A DNA stretch of 64,000 bases, taken from NCBI GenBank assembly GCA_963575745.1, contig CAUYUJ010004302.1, forward strand, positions 505,075-569,074. The letters run 5' to 3'. Each line of letters opens with the position of its first letter. Position 1 is the stretch's first letter. This stretch comes from Prorocentrum cordatum (Eukaryota > Sar > Dinophyceae > Prorocentrales > Prorocentraceae). A program made the position numbers and the translations under genes. The notes under the pieces were generated by a model. The model was not told the DNA's origin. It made no database searches and worked only from the letters and a program-made list of their open reading frames with translations. Below, in pieces: positions 9,981-19,265 of the stretch.

Positions 9981-10110
9981 CCCCTCGCGCCGAGTCCGCG
10001 CCGAGTCCCCGCAGGATCCGCGCCGAATCCACGTCGAATCCGCGCCGAGTCCGCGCCAAATCCGCGCTGGGTCCGCGCATCCACGCCGAACCCGCGAACC
10101 AAGCACAAAA
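9981..10110. repeat. 11-bp minisatellite (TCCGCGCCGAA)n
   Basis: About ten tandem variants of TCCGCGCCGAA/G (TCCACGTCGAA, TCCGCGCCAAA, TCCGCGCTGGG). A shorter relative occurs at 29755-29845. Confidence 0.75.
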
Positions 10111-10205
10111 AAGGACAGCCACTTGGAGGACAGCCCGAGGCCCCCAGGAGATGCAACGTGGCCATGGGCACGCCCGCTCGCTCCCCCGTCGGCCACACCT
10201 GGCCC

Positions 10206-10352
10206 TGGGTGAGGGTGACCTTTGCTGTGCGACTTTCGGAGGCCGCGGGGAGGCCGAACTGGGGCGCGCAAGTCGCCGTCATCGCATCGCAGTCAGCCAT
10301 CTGGGGACTCCGCCGAAAGTGAATCCAGCGAAAGGTCACTCTCACGTAATCG
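10206..10352. mobile_element. inverted-repeat family C, copy 2
   Basis: Left end TGAGGGTGACCTTTGCTG followed by ACTTTCGG; right end CCGAAAGTGAATCCAGC then AAAGGTCACTCTCA. The ends are reverse complements over about 30 bp with gaps. Same family as 8155-8325. No coding. Confidence 0.65.
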
Positions 10353-10630
10353 GGGAGACGTAAGACTCGGGTACGGTCCCGCTGCAAACGTCCCACGACA
10401 ACCGGACCGGCACAATCCAGGACGCGCTCTTTAGAAGACGTCGGCAAGCCCGAGTTCCAGCTTCTATGCTCGAGTCTCACGCTTGCCTGCACAGGTCGGG
10501 GCAGGGCGGGATGAGACACTGGGAGTTCAAAAACGGTCCCTATGGACCCCCTCCCGGGGTCCAACCGCACCGGTTTTCCGCGCTGCGCCCAGCTGTGGCG
10601 ACGAGGGGGCCCACCGAAGGCCAACTACCA

Positions 10631-10843
10631 TTTGGACGCCCGAAATGGGCACGGACACAATGGGCACAATGCCCAACAGCAAATGTTGTCCCGAACCAAC
10701 AGCGGCCGCTGTTGGGCAGGCGGCCTTATGCCTCGAATGGACACAGGCCGCGGTGGCGCGGACAGCGAGTCCTGTTCAAAATGAGCAGGAACTGCTGCTG
10801 GGCATCGTACCCATTCTTTCCGTACCCATCTCGTTCGTGCAGA
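10631..10843. mobile_element. MITE family B, copy 2
   Basis: A 213-bp element beginning TTTGGACGCCCGAAATGGG and flanked by the 5-bp duplication TACCA (10626-10630 and 10844-10848). The right end is decayed (CATCTCGTTCGTGCAGA) but the duplication fixes its limit. The length is identical to copy 1. Confidence 0.85.
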
Positions 10844-11044
10844 TACCAGTGCCTCAAACGGCCCCCCTCTGAGTATAGCCGGCCCCTTTCGGGCCCGCGG
10901 GGCCTACTGGCTGTCCCAGCACCTGGCCCATCACGGCGGGCTGCGGCGCGCCGGAGTACGGCTGGACGGGCGTGGGCTTGCTCCTCTACGGGGGCGGCCC
11001 GCCTTCCCCCAGATGCCCCGTCCCTCCTGCAAGGGGGATGGGCG

Positions 11045-11865
11045 AAGGGAGGAAGGAGGAGGAGGAGGAGGAGGAGGAGGAGGAGGAGGAGGAGGGGGAA
11101 TGGGGTCCACCTGCAGGACGTCCTCATTTTCCTCCTTCTTCTCCTGTCCCACCTCCTCCTCATCCGCCTTCAGTTTCTCCTGCTGCTCATCCTTGTCCTC
11201 CTGCTTTCCTCCTCCTGTTCTCCCTTCCGGAGGGAGAAGGGGGGGGGGGGGGGGGGGGGGGGGGGCAGATCGAGCTACGACGAGACACAGGGGAGGATCG
11301 CGGTGCGAGGACGACGGCCACTTGCTCCTCACCTCACCAGGTGGCCCAAGGAGGAAGATGACGACGACTACGACGAGGGGTCGAAGGAGCAACCGACGGG
11401 CTCTGGTGTCAACGGGCTCTGGTGTCCAGGGGCGGACGTGGATACATGTTGGGCTCCCCTGCTCCTTCTCAAAAAGGTCCTCCTCCTCCTCCTTTTCATA
11501 TGCCTCCTCCTCCACCACCACCAACCACAACTAAAGGGGGATCACTCCTTCTCCTTCTGCTGCGCCTCCTCCTCCTGGAGGAGGAGGGGGGGAGACCGAG
11601 GCTCCATGAGACACAAGGGAAGATCGCGCTCCGAGGACGGTGGTCACTTGCTCCGTACCCGGTAGCCGGAGGACGACAACTGCGACGAGGGGGCGGTGCA
11701 GCAACTACCCACACCAGGTGGGGGCGGCAAAGAAAGGAGGAGGAGGAGGAGGAGGAGGAGGAGAAAGGGGGAGAAGGAGGAGAAGGAGGAGGAGGAGGAG
11801 GAGGAGGACGAGGAGGAGGAGGAGGAGGAGGAGGAGGAGGAAGGAGGAGGAGGCGGAGCGTAGCT
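11045..11865. repeat. GGA/TCC-rich region with a 27-G run
   Basis: Contains (GGA)n at 11056-11095 and 11730-11860, TCC-rich sequence between, and an uninterrupted run of 27 G at 11239-11265. A unit beginning GAGACACA.GG.A is present twice (about 11283 and 11607), each followed by GAGGACG and CACTTGCTCC. A stretch at 11433-11471 (GCGGACGTGGATACATG) recurs at 18086-18125 on the far side of LINE-1. Poly-Glu, poly-Arg, poly-Ser and poly-Leu frames here are repeat artefacts. Confidence 0.7.
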
Positions 11866-11904
11866 GAAGGAGTCCCACATCCCGAACTACCCGTATCTGC
11901 ACTG

Positions 11905-12275
11905 CCTTCCCTGCCCCTCTCCTTGCGAGAGTACGCAGCGCGGGCCTGCATGATGGCATACTTCACCTGCCAGGGGGCCTGAGAAGGAGGCCTGCTCCTC
12001 GGCAGACAGCACCTTGACCGCAACGTTGTTGCGAGGCATGTCATAATCCACGAATTGGAAGAGGGTGAGGTGGAGCGGGGACGAGGCCTCATCGGAGCGA
12101 GGGGAACGAGGGAGGAGAGGACTCGATTCAGACGGCGCCTGAGTTTGAGGCCCGCTTGCGTACAATGCCTGCTCTTCGGCAGAGATTACCCTGACCCTAC
12201 TCGGGTCTCGGGGCATTTCATAATCAACGAAACGAAATTCGACGAGCTCGTCCTCCCGACTGAGTCCGAGCCAAG
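11905..12275 (-). other. coding-like 59-residue tandem repeat downstream of LINE-1 ORF2
   Basis: A minus-strand frame contains two copies of one motif 177 nt (59 codons) apart: FRFVDYEMPRDPSRVRV followed by SAEEQALYASG, and FQFVDYDMPRNNVAVKV followed by SAEEQASFSG. Protein identity is high while most DNA differences fall at third codon positions, the mark of selection on protein. After the second copy, sense continues better in another frame (WQVKYAIMQARAAYSRKE), so a frameshift or splice junction lies near 11985. The frame overlaps the last codons of LINE-1 ORF2 in a different phase. I do not recognise the family. It could be a 3' part of the element or a fragment of a cellular gene fused to it. 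Confidence 0.5.
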
Positions 12276-14978
12276 AGGGGGGATCAAGAGGGAGCGGAGA
12301 GAGAGGTGGGTGAGGCGACACCAGCCATGGGAGACCTATTGCTTCAGAGCCCCGAGCCTCACACGATGGGCCGTTCTCCTCTGGGTCTCCGCGGGCCGCC
12401 TCGATGGACTCACGAAGAGTGGGACGACGAAGAAGTGCCAACTGCTGTCGACCCCGAAGAGGGAGCTCACCGCGAGCTGCGCGGCAGGGACGAGCTCCAG
12501 CGCCCTCCTGTACGAAGGCGGGGAGCTGTGCCGTGCCGCCATCAGCCGATAGTGGTGGTAGCAGGCGATGAGAGCGGCAGGAGTCGGCCCCCCCAGTCCA
12601 AGTCGATGCCGAATATCACCTGGGAGATCTTCTCGAAGAGTGAGGGCGCCGAAGTGTAGGCACCGATGGCACTCCGTCAAATAATGTCGCATAGTGTCTG
12701 GGCCGCCACAACCATAGATACACCATGCCTCACGTTGCATACGTCGGTGAGTGATCCAACCCCCTAGGTACGACCTCACACATATGAAGGCCCAAGATGC
12801 GGGCATAATCTGCAATTGGCTGAGGACAGATGGCCAGCACACATCCTGAATACCAAAGTGCTTCTGCACGCGGGCGGAGAGCAGCTCCAGAAGTCTGTCG
12901 GGGAAGACTGCACGCTGAAAGATGTCGGTGAAGGCCGCCTGCCACTTGGGTGCTCGGGAACATAGGAGTCCTTGTCCCTCAGCTGGCTCAGGGACGCGAC
13001 GGGCGAGGCTCCATGGAAGCGGGCAAGGATTAGGCTCAGCTCGGAAGAACTCGATCACCTCTGCGGGGACGGACGAGTCGCCGCCTTCCCATAGACTCAA
13101 TGCCATTCGCCCTCCCTCTTTCAGCACCTGGGACGATGGGAAGCCCCTCGCCGCCTCTTCCAGGCGGCAAGCAAACGGTGGTGCCCTCCAAAAGCTCGGG
13201 GCCAAGACGTCACTGGCAGCCTGGGAGAACGTGCCATATTCCCAGAGGAGATCCCGATGTCGCTGTAGCTGCTCGCGCCATGTCGAACATGTGATCAGAG
13301 CTGCTCGAAGCCGTGCGGCAGCGGCAACGCAGAAGACAGAGCTGAACTTCGGGCCATTCACTGTACTTAGCGCGAAGCAGTCACCAGTCCGAAGCATACT
13401 AGCTGGTGTGCGCATGATGCGAGCCAGCAGATAGCGTTGCTGTTGCCCAACCCTCCACGGAAGGGGAACCAGCTGGGCCACGTACGACAGCGTTGGAGCG
13501 GCTCTCTGACGATAAAGAGCGGCAGCCGTGGAGAGAGCCGCGCCCTGCGAGGAAATTGCCGTAGCGCGAGTGGCATGCTTGAGGACAGGAGTTGACCATT
13601 GACTCTCATCAGTGGCTCCAGGCCCAATCTGAAATCCAAGATACGTACACGCTGAAACAATCGCAAAGTCTGCCCAGGCGGGGCCGGCGCCCACAAGTTG
13701 GTGTCGAAGAAGGGTTCCGTGCTCAGGCATAGACGGGTCACGAAGAGGAATCACATTGCATTTGGCAGGCTTAAGTCGTAGCTGAGCAAACCTCGAAGCA
13801 TGTCGGAATACTCGAGCCAAACGTGGATACGCTCTGTTGTGGAAGAGGACTGCCCCGAGATCATCCGCACATGCACGAACCACCCCCAAGAGACGCCCAC
13901 GTGCAACTAGACAGTGTTCTAAGTCCAGAAGGAACGGGTTGCTCGCGATCACATAGAGCGAACCACTCAGCGGACAGCCCTGTAGCACCCCAGAGTTCAT
14001 GTGGTATAGGTACATCGGAGAGTCGCCGACGAAGTAGCATGGAGTGCAGTGGTAGAGGGAGCGAAGAGCGCGGACCAGAGGGGCAGGAATACGGAGTCGG
14101 GCGAGACATTGGAATAGCCACTCCTGGGATACCGACGGGAAGGCCTGGGCAAAGTCAAACGCGATCAACGACGGTGCCTGGGAGGACGCAGTAGACATAA
14201 TACTGGCTGACCGAGCGTAGAGGTCCAAATCGACAATATTATCCAGAAAATTTCGCCTCCGAATAAAGCCCCTTTGGGATGGAGCCCCGATCCTCTGCGT
14301 TACCCAGCTCATAGTCTGGTTCAGCACGCTGCACACCACTTTATTCGAGGAGTTCTTGAGCCCGAGCGGGCGGGTATCACCAGGGGCCCGAACAACACCA
14401 CCATCGTCAGGATCATGGGAGGGGTCCTTGGGGTCCTGAGGGAGGAAGACGGCCAGCAACGCAGTGAAATTGGAGGGCATGTAGTTCCCAAGAGCGATCC
14501 AGCGGAGAACTTCGAGAAGGACCCTCGACCCCGACCCACACCTCCAGGCCGCATAGTGAAGCCCATCGGGGCCAGGAGCGGACCAGTTCGCCTGTTTCAG
14601 CGCACGTTCCACATCTCGAAGGATGGGTGGGCGAACCTCTGAAAAGTCCTCTGAGCTGCTGAATCGGTCTATGTATCTCTTGGCGACGGCGGGGACGGAG
14701 TGGGTCTTGGAGAACACGGGGCCCCAATATGAGGCCAAAGCGTCCACCATCGGGGCTTGGGAGGTAGGTGCCTGTTCCGACGTCAGTGGGCCGCCCGCCA
14801 GCATCTCCGAAACCGAGACAATCTCATTCGACTTGACCGATGCTAAGTACTTACGCCGACACAACGGATTCCATAACTGAGCAGACCTAATGATAGCACG
14901 ACGACGCCCAGCTAGACGAAACCTGACCGTGCTCGACGACGACTGGTTGATCTCTGACTCGAGAGCTTTCTTTCTGGA

Positions 14979-14981
14979 TTA
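14979..14981 (-). other. in-frame TAA splitting LINE-1 ORF2
   Basis: The frame reads ...LWQQQEA, TAA, SRKKALESEINQ... and continues open into the RT. Both sides are in the same phase, so a single substitution (or a sequencing error) explains the break. Confidence 0.85.
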
Positions 14982-15699
14982 TGCTTCTTGCTGCTGCCAC
15001 AAGCTATGGGGATCATGGAAGCCACCAGGATCAATGAAAGATACGGTCTCGCCATCCACACGTATGAGACTCTGCGTCCAGGGATGCTGGAATAGGAGAA
15101 CACGGGCAAGACGGGCATCGTTACGCCAGACACATCGCGCAACAGAACGAGAAATCATAGCCCGAGAGGTCAGCGATGATGGCGCGGCACGGCAGATGGC
15201 ATTGCGTGCAAGAAGTCCAGCAGCTTGCCGGACAGCGGTAGCAGCAGCAAGCATGCGCGGCGGGTCGAAAGCGAGATCCTCAATGCCCACCTGGGATTCC
15301 ATGTGGGAGACTAGCTGGGCGTAAATTTTGTCTTTGTACACCCAACGCGGGAGGGGCCTCTGTCGTTTCATTCTGGAGTGATCCCGCGGGCGCCAGACGA
15401 CCTCCAGGGGCGAATGGTCAGAAATACCCCGATGGGCCAACTCATGGGGTTCATCACGGACTGATACTAGCTGAGCAGTTTGACACAAGAGCCATGGCGG
15501 TGAGGCGACAAAGAGACGATCGATTTTGGACTCGCATGCAGTCGAGGCGTGCCAGTGGGTCGGCGCCTCCGAGGCGAGCTCCGTCATCTCCCTGAAGATC
15601 TTGAGCCAGCTCGAGTCGCCAGGACGGGACGCCCGAGTAGAGCCAACCCGCAGGGTGGAGTCTCCCCGTTGGGCACCATCAGCCTGCGACGAAGCATGT

Positions 15700-15935
15700 G
15701 TGGCCTGCCTCCCCTGTGAAGCCCTCGTCGGCGCGGTGCAGGAGGAGGCTGCAATTGGTTGGGAGGATGCAGGAGACGAAGCTGAAGAAGAGGACGGACT
15801 CGGAGAACATGGCCCAGAAGGTGGTGTGCAGGTGGCCGCTGTTGTCCTCGATGCAGCCGAACTCGGAGTGCATGTGGCCGTGGGGTGGTGACTTTGCAGG
15901 GCTGAATCCTGCCCCCCACGGCCTGACGAACATGG
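15700..15935 (-). other. foreign coding fragment inside the endonuclease of LINE-1
   Basis: Between GDFNIPA and WLKIFREMTE the LINE-1 frame becomes a Ser/Thr/Pro-rich stretch unlike an endonuclease. In another minus-strand phase the same DNA reads as well-formed protein with nearly all codons ending in C or G: FVRPWGAGFSPAKSPP, HSEFGCIEDNSGHLHTTFWA, then a hydrophobic segment MFSESVLFFSFVSCILP and CSLLLHRADEGFTGEAG, stopping at TGA near 15688. This looks like a piece of another gene inserted out of phase, leaving the LINE frame open by chance. I do not recognise the donor family; the hydrophobic stretch could be a membrane helix. Boundaries are approximate. Confidence 0.55.
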
Positions 15936-16476
15936 AGTACTGGTGTGATCCTCTCCCCGATGGTGCTCGATGGGCTTCGCAGGAATGTTGAAGTCGCCCG
16001 TGAGGATCACCGTGAACTTCATCGGTTCATCGCGCACTCGCCGAAGCTGAGATTTTATACATGCTTGGATCTCCTTCAGACCAGCGGCGTCGATGGCAAA
16101 ATTGTGCACGTTCCAGTGGTAGATGGTGAAGTCGACCACTGAATTATGGATAGTGACCAGAAGAACCCGACCAGCGACAAAGCTCTTACCCTTGGCTCGA
16201 ACGCGCGGGTCCTTGGGAACGAGTGTGGCGACGCCTCCAGTCCGCGGCTTCTCGGACTCAGAAACGAAGCATGAATGCGAAGTACAGTGAATCCTCTGAA
16301 GAGCCTCTTCCATAGCGTATTCACCACCGTGGATCTCCTGTATCGCCACTACTTTTCCAGCACCCAACAGTTTGCTCAGATAGCTGAGTTTCCTGCTCAA
16401 AATCGCTGGTCTGTAGTGTAACAGGGCCCCTGAATTCCAGGTCGTGAAAGCTAGAAATCCCACGCCAAACATCTCG

Positions 16477-17865
16477 TTACCCACTCCACCGTACTTCACG
16501 TGTGTCGAAGACCTGGCGAACCAGCTCGTTGGCCTCCTCCCTGGACAAGCAATTGTCGGCCAGTGCAGAGAGGTTCCATTCCACTTTCGGCGTTCTGCTC
16601 GCAGGTAATGGGAGCACTCGTACCAGGGGCTCCCACTTTGCCATGAGTTGACCATTATCCTTGTCGAGGAAAGTGCGGGTGCCACGGTCAGCGAGACACC
16701 TCTGCAGCTTCTTGCATGCAATTTCTGTGGCGACCATCTTCTTGTTCTTATCCGCGGAAATATGGATCGGAACAGACTCAGTGCCCACGTCAACCTGGAA
16801 TGCGCGCCATGAACCATTTGGCAGACGGAGCTGCTGCTGGGCCTGACTCCTTCTCGAAGAACGGGTAGCTTCCATGGGCCCTTGAAATGCGAGAGTGAAT
16901 GATTTGGCGACATCATCTCCGTGAAGTTCCACTCCATCCCCGAGAGGGACATTCGCTTCGGAGAGCCAAGGAGCCACTGCCGCCGCGACAGCATTCTTAG
17001 CGACAGCCGATGATGCCCGCACTGTGAGGATGGTGAGATCCACATCCCTGTCCCGCTCTGGATTCGGAACAACAGGAGGACGTGGCTTCGCCTTTGCGAG
17101 GTCCAGCTCTTTTTCCAAATGCGATAGACGATGAGCGAGGCCCGCCACGGTGCTGTCGAGAAGATCTGAACGCGCACGCTGTGCATGGACTTCCCCATCA
17201 ACCCGTCGAAGCTGCTGATTGAAGCGCTCCTCATACTTTTCCATGAGCGGGACTGTGGCCGCGCTGAGCGCGGCAGGAAGCTGGGCCAGGATGGTCTCCA
17301 TCGCCTTCTGTGTGAAGGCCTGCATGGCCTCCGCCTGAAAAGAGTCTGTAGATTGGGCAACACTGCTGCCCCCATCATGTGTTGTGGTTCCATTGGACAT
17401 AGCTGCCGTAGCCCATGGATCAGGCGCTCGGCCTTCAGCGGGGGTGCCAGGAGTCGCCCACGGCCTCGAAGCTGGTGGAGTCGGCCAAGGGGACGGAGAG
17501 GGCGAGGCTTTCGCACCTCCAGCTGGGACATGCCCTTCATCGGCAGGGACGGGGGTAGCAATGCCGAAATGCTGCGTGCCACAAGAGCTGTCGACGATGA
17601 CGGGAGAAGCGCCACGGCCAGCACTGCGGGACCGCCGAGAGCCCTCCGCTGATGCGTCGCTGGCAGCGGGGAGGTATCGATCCCGCGTCCGAATGCGATC
17701 ACGTTCACGGATGTCCAGAGCACCGTGAGAATCCCGAAGATCACGCAGCCGCTCCGATGGAGAAGGAGCACGTGGAGTGGAGGATGCAGAACGTGATGAT
17801 GCCGTCGGCGCCCTTCGCTCCTCCTTCGCCTTGCGAGACTTCCGTTCATGACGACTGCCGCCCAT
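16477..17865 (-). CDS. LINE-1 ORF1 protein
   Basis: Encodes 462 residues from ATG 17865. The frame is open a little further upstream, but only to a TTG at 17877, so I chose the first ATG. The order is: a basic Ser/Arg-rich N-terminus (MGGSRHERKSRKAKEERR), a Pro/Ser/Ala-rich linker, a probable coiled coil (FNQQLRRVDGEVHAQRARSD through AHRLSHLEKELDLAKAK) and a C-terminal globular part starting DVDLTILTVRASSAVAKNAV and ending in FDTREVRWSG. This layout suits the RNA-binding, multimerising ORF1 proteins of LINEs, although I see no zinc knuckle and cannot prove an RNA-recognition fold. The stop overlaps nothing; ORF2 begins 4 nt later, suggesting coupled reinitiation. There are no internal stops. 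Confidence 0.72.
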   Translation of the reverse strand: MGGSRHERKSRKAKEERRAPTASSRSASSTPRAPSPSERLRDLRDSHGALDIRERDRIRTRDRYLPAASDASAEGSRRSRSAGRGASPVIVDSSCGTQHFGIATPVPADEGHVPAGGAKASPSPSPWPTPPASRPWATPGTPAEGRAPDPWATAAMSNGTTTHDGGSSVAQSTDSFQAEAMQAFTQKAMETILAQLPAALSAATVPLMEKYEERFNQQLRRVDGEVHAQRARSDLLDSTVAGLAHRLSHLEKELDLAKAKPRPPVVPNPERDRDVDLTILTVRASSAVAKNAVAAAVAPWLSEANVPLGDGVELHGDDVAKSFTLAFQGPMEATRSSRRSQAQQQLRLPNGSWRAFQVDVGTESVPIHISADKNKKMVATEIACKKLQRCLADRGTRTFLDKDNGQLMAKWEPLVRVLPLPASRTPKVEWNLSALADNCLSREEANELVRQVFDTREVRWSG

Positions 17866-17880
17866 GGGCACCTTCAAGTA

Positions 17881-18012
17881 CTAAGAGCGGCGGGACTCAA
17901 GACGGCAGCGCGGAGCTCCCCGCCCAGGTCCTGAGAGAGGGTGTCGGGCTGAACAGCCCTGGCACTGCCGCGGACTAGCGGTATCCACTTGTTCCCCTGC
18001 GGAACTTAACAT
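17881..18012 (-). CDS. upstream ORF directly after the SL in LINE-1
   Basis: The first ATG immediately follows the last base of the SL relic and opens a 43-residue frame (MLSSAGEQVDTASPRQ...) ending at TAG 17883-17881, 15 nt before the ORF1 ATG. It could reduce ORF1 translation. Nothing else supports it as a protein, so treat it as a leader feature. Confidence 0.4.
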   Translation of the reverse strand: MLSSAGEQVDTASPRQCQGCSARHPLSGPGRGAPRCRLESRRS

Positions 18013-18034
18013 CTTGAGCCAAAATGGCTACGGA
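18013..18034 (-). other. dinoflagellate spliced-leader relic, perfect
   Basis: The minus strand reads T-CCGTAGCC, then ATTTTGGC, then TCAAG, matching all 22 positions of the conserved dinoflagellate SL. It is followed by ATG and not by a GT donor, so it is not an SL-RNA gene. It marks the 5' end of a trans-spliced mRNA copied back into DNA. Confidence 0.95.
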
Positions 18035-18082
18035 GGAGGAAGGAGGAGGAGGAGGAGGAGGAGGAGGAGGAGGAGGAGTGAA
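18035..18082. repeat. (GGA)n tract, 5' flank of LINE-1
   Basis: GGA repeats on the plus strand, hence (TCC)n on the coding strand, directly upstream of the SL relic. A polypyrimidine tract followed by an AG is the form of a splice acceptor. Confidence 0.9.
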
Positions 18083-18412
18083 GAAGTGGACGTGGATACG
18101 TTTCGGGCTCACCTCAGCTTCTCCTCCTCCTCCTGGAGGGCCCCCCCCTCCTCTCCCTACTCGTCCTCCCCCTGGAGCCTCCCTCTTCTCTGCCCTCTTC
18201 TGTTCCCCTCCCTCCTCCCTCCCCAACGCCCCCCACCCTGCGGATACCTCAAAGGAAACCCCTCCCACCCTCCCTCCTCCTCGAATCCTCTCCATCTCCC
18301 CCTCTCTCCGTTCGGAGAGGTAGCTCCTGGGAGGTCGTCAGAGCGATGTCGACGGCTATTGAGCCGCATTGAGGGGCCATCGAACCGGATCAGGCCGGAT
18401 CGAGCCCTGGGG

Positions 18413-18476
<64 letters not shown>

Positions 18477-18490
18477 CCCGACTGAGCGGG
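18083..18490. repeat. pyrimidine-rich region and (TA)n tract
   Basis: A C/T-rich stretch (18120-18310) is followed by an interrupted TATATA run at about 18413-18474. The TA run ends in GGCCCGACTGAGCGG, the right terminus of MITE family A without a visible left end. Confidence 0.7.
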
Positions 18491-18794
18491 ACCGGGCGGG
18501 ATTCTGCCTGAGCGGGAGATCGGCCCCAGATCCAGCGGGCTGGAACAGATTGGGCCACTCGTCGACCAGAGGGACACACCCAGGCCGCCTGCACTCGCGC
18601 CTCGCGCCCCGCGAGGCGCGGCGCGCGGCTGCGATCTCCGCGCCCTCGTGCGCATGCGCCACCCCCTCCCCTGGGCGGGGCAGCCGTCCAGGCCACGCCG
18701 CGAGGCGCGCAGCGCGGATCCCTGCGCGCCCCCGGGAGGGACCCAGACGCACAGCAGCGCCGGTGCAGCACTCGACCCTCCACGGGAGCTGCAC

Positions 18795-18985
18795 AGTGGA
18801 GGCCAGTCCACAAGAAACCCTCCACGGGAAGCCCAACTCATGAGACCCCAGGACGTGCACTCGCTCTTCGAGCGGGGACGGTCACGCCGTCCATGACAAG
18901 GCCATCGGAATCCGAGAAGCCCAGGGCACCCTGGAGGCAAGCAGGGCGTTTCTTGGCATGGGTATCCACTGTATCCCAGCCTCAG
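18795..18985. repeat. dispersed repeat shared with 34625-34800
   Basis: Both copies contain ACCCTCCAC or ACCTTCCAC, GAGACCCCAGGACGT, CGTCATGC or CACGCCGTCC, GGGCACCCTGG and AGCAGGG in the same order. No inverted ends or coding recognised. Confidence 0.65.
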
Positions 18986-19134
18986 CAGTGGCTCCCTTCT
19001 CCTGGAGGCCATGAGAGGTCCGCGGACGTCCCCGAAGGTCGGGCCTCCAGAGAGGACTGCAGCATCCAGGAGCCTCGGGGGGGCCTCAGTGGAGTCGAAG
19101 ACGCACAAGCAACCACTGCCACGATAGTCCCCTC

Positions 19135-19265
19135 CCCTCCTCCTCCTCCTCCTCCTCCTCCTCCTCCTTCTCCTCCTCCTCCCCCTTTCTCCTCCTCCTC
19201 CTCCTCCTCCTCCTCCTCCTCCTCCTCCTCCTCCTCCTGCTCCTCCTCCTCCCTCTCCTCCCAAT
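19135..19265. repeat. (TCC)n tract
   Basis: Long TCC/TCCTCCTC array on the plus strand, with interruptions. Confidence 0.95.

Larger units (their letters stand above)
12336..16472 (-). pseudogene. LINE-1 ORF2: endonuclease and reverse transcriptase, one internal stop
   Basis: The frame is open for 1,378 sense codons from ATG 16472 except for one TAA at 14981-14979. The N-terminal part is an apurinic-type endonuclease: start FTTWNSGALL, catalytic-Glu motif AIQEIHG, ILTGDFNIPA, SKIDRLF and the terminal RGISDHSPLEV (near 15390-15436). Downstream is the RT: SAPGPDGLHYAAW, motif A LIAFDFAQAFPSV (about 14128-14171), motif B SGVLQGCPLSGSLY and motif C ACADDLGAV (about 13850-13876), with Cys where most LINEs have Tyr/Phe before ADD. 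It ends with a C-x3-C...H-x4-C knuckle, CIYGCGGPDTMRHYLTECH (about 12670-12727). No RNase H is seen. The start codon lies 4 nt beyond the ORF1 stop (TAACGAGATG). The protein would nick target DNA and copy its RNA there; this copy is split into endonuclease and RT halves. Confidence 0.88.
11866..18034 (-). mobile_element. LINE-1: SL-tagged non-LTR retrotransposon
   Basis: The minus strand carries, in order, an SL relic (18034-18013), a 5' leader with a short upstream frame, ORF1, ORF2 (endonuclease, RT, zinc knuckle) and a 3' region with a repeated coding-like motif. The downstream limit is inferred: unique sequence gives way to a TCC tract (minus strand) just below 11865. The upstream side, directly beyond the SL, is also a TCC tract. 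I see no poly(A) run at the 3' side. The copy is broken by one in-frame stop in ORF2. No target duplication can be read because both flanks are the same simple repeat. Confidence 0.75.

Noticed and set aside
14979-17849. One 956-residue protein from 17849
   Set aside because: Its first half is an out-of-phase reading of ORF1. The real product begins at ATG 16472.
18013-18034. SL-RNA gene
   Set aside because: No GT donor or downstream SL-RNA body after CAAG; an ATG follows. Relic, not gene.
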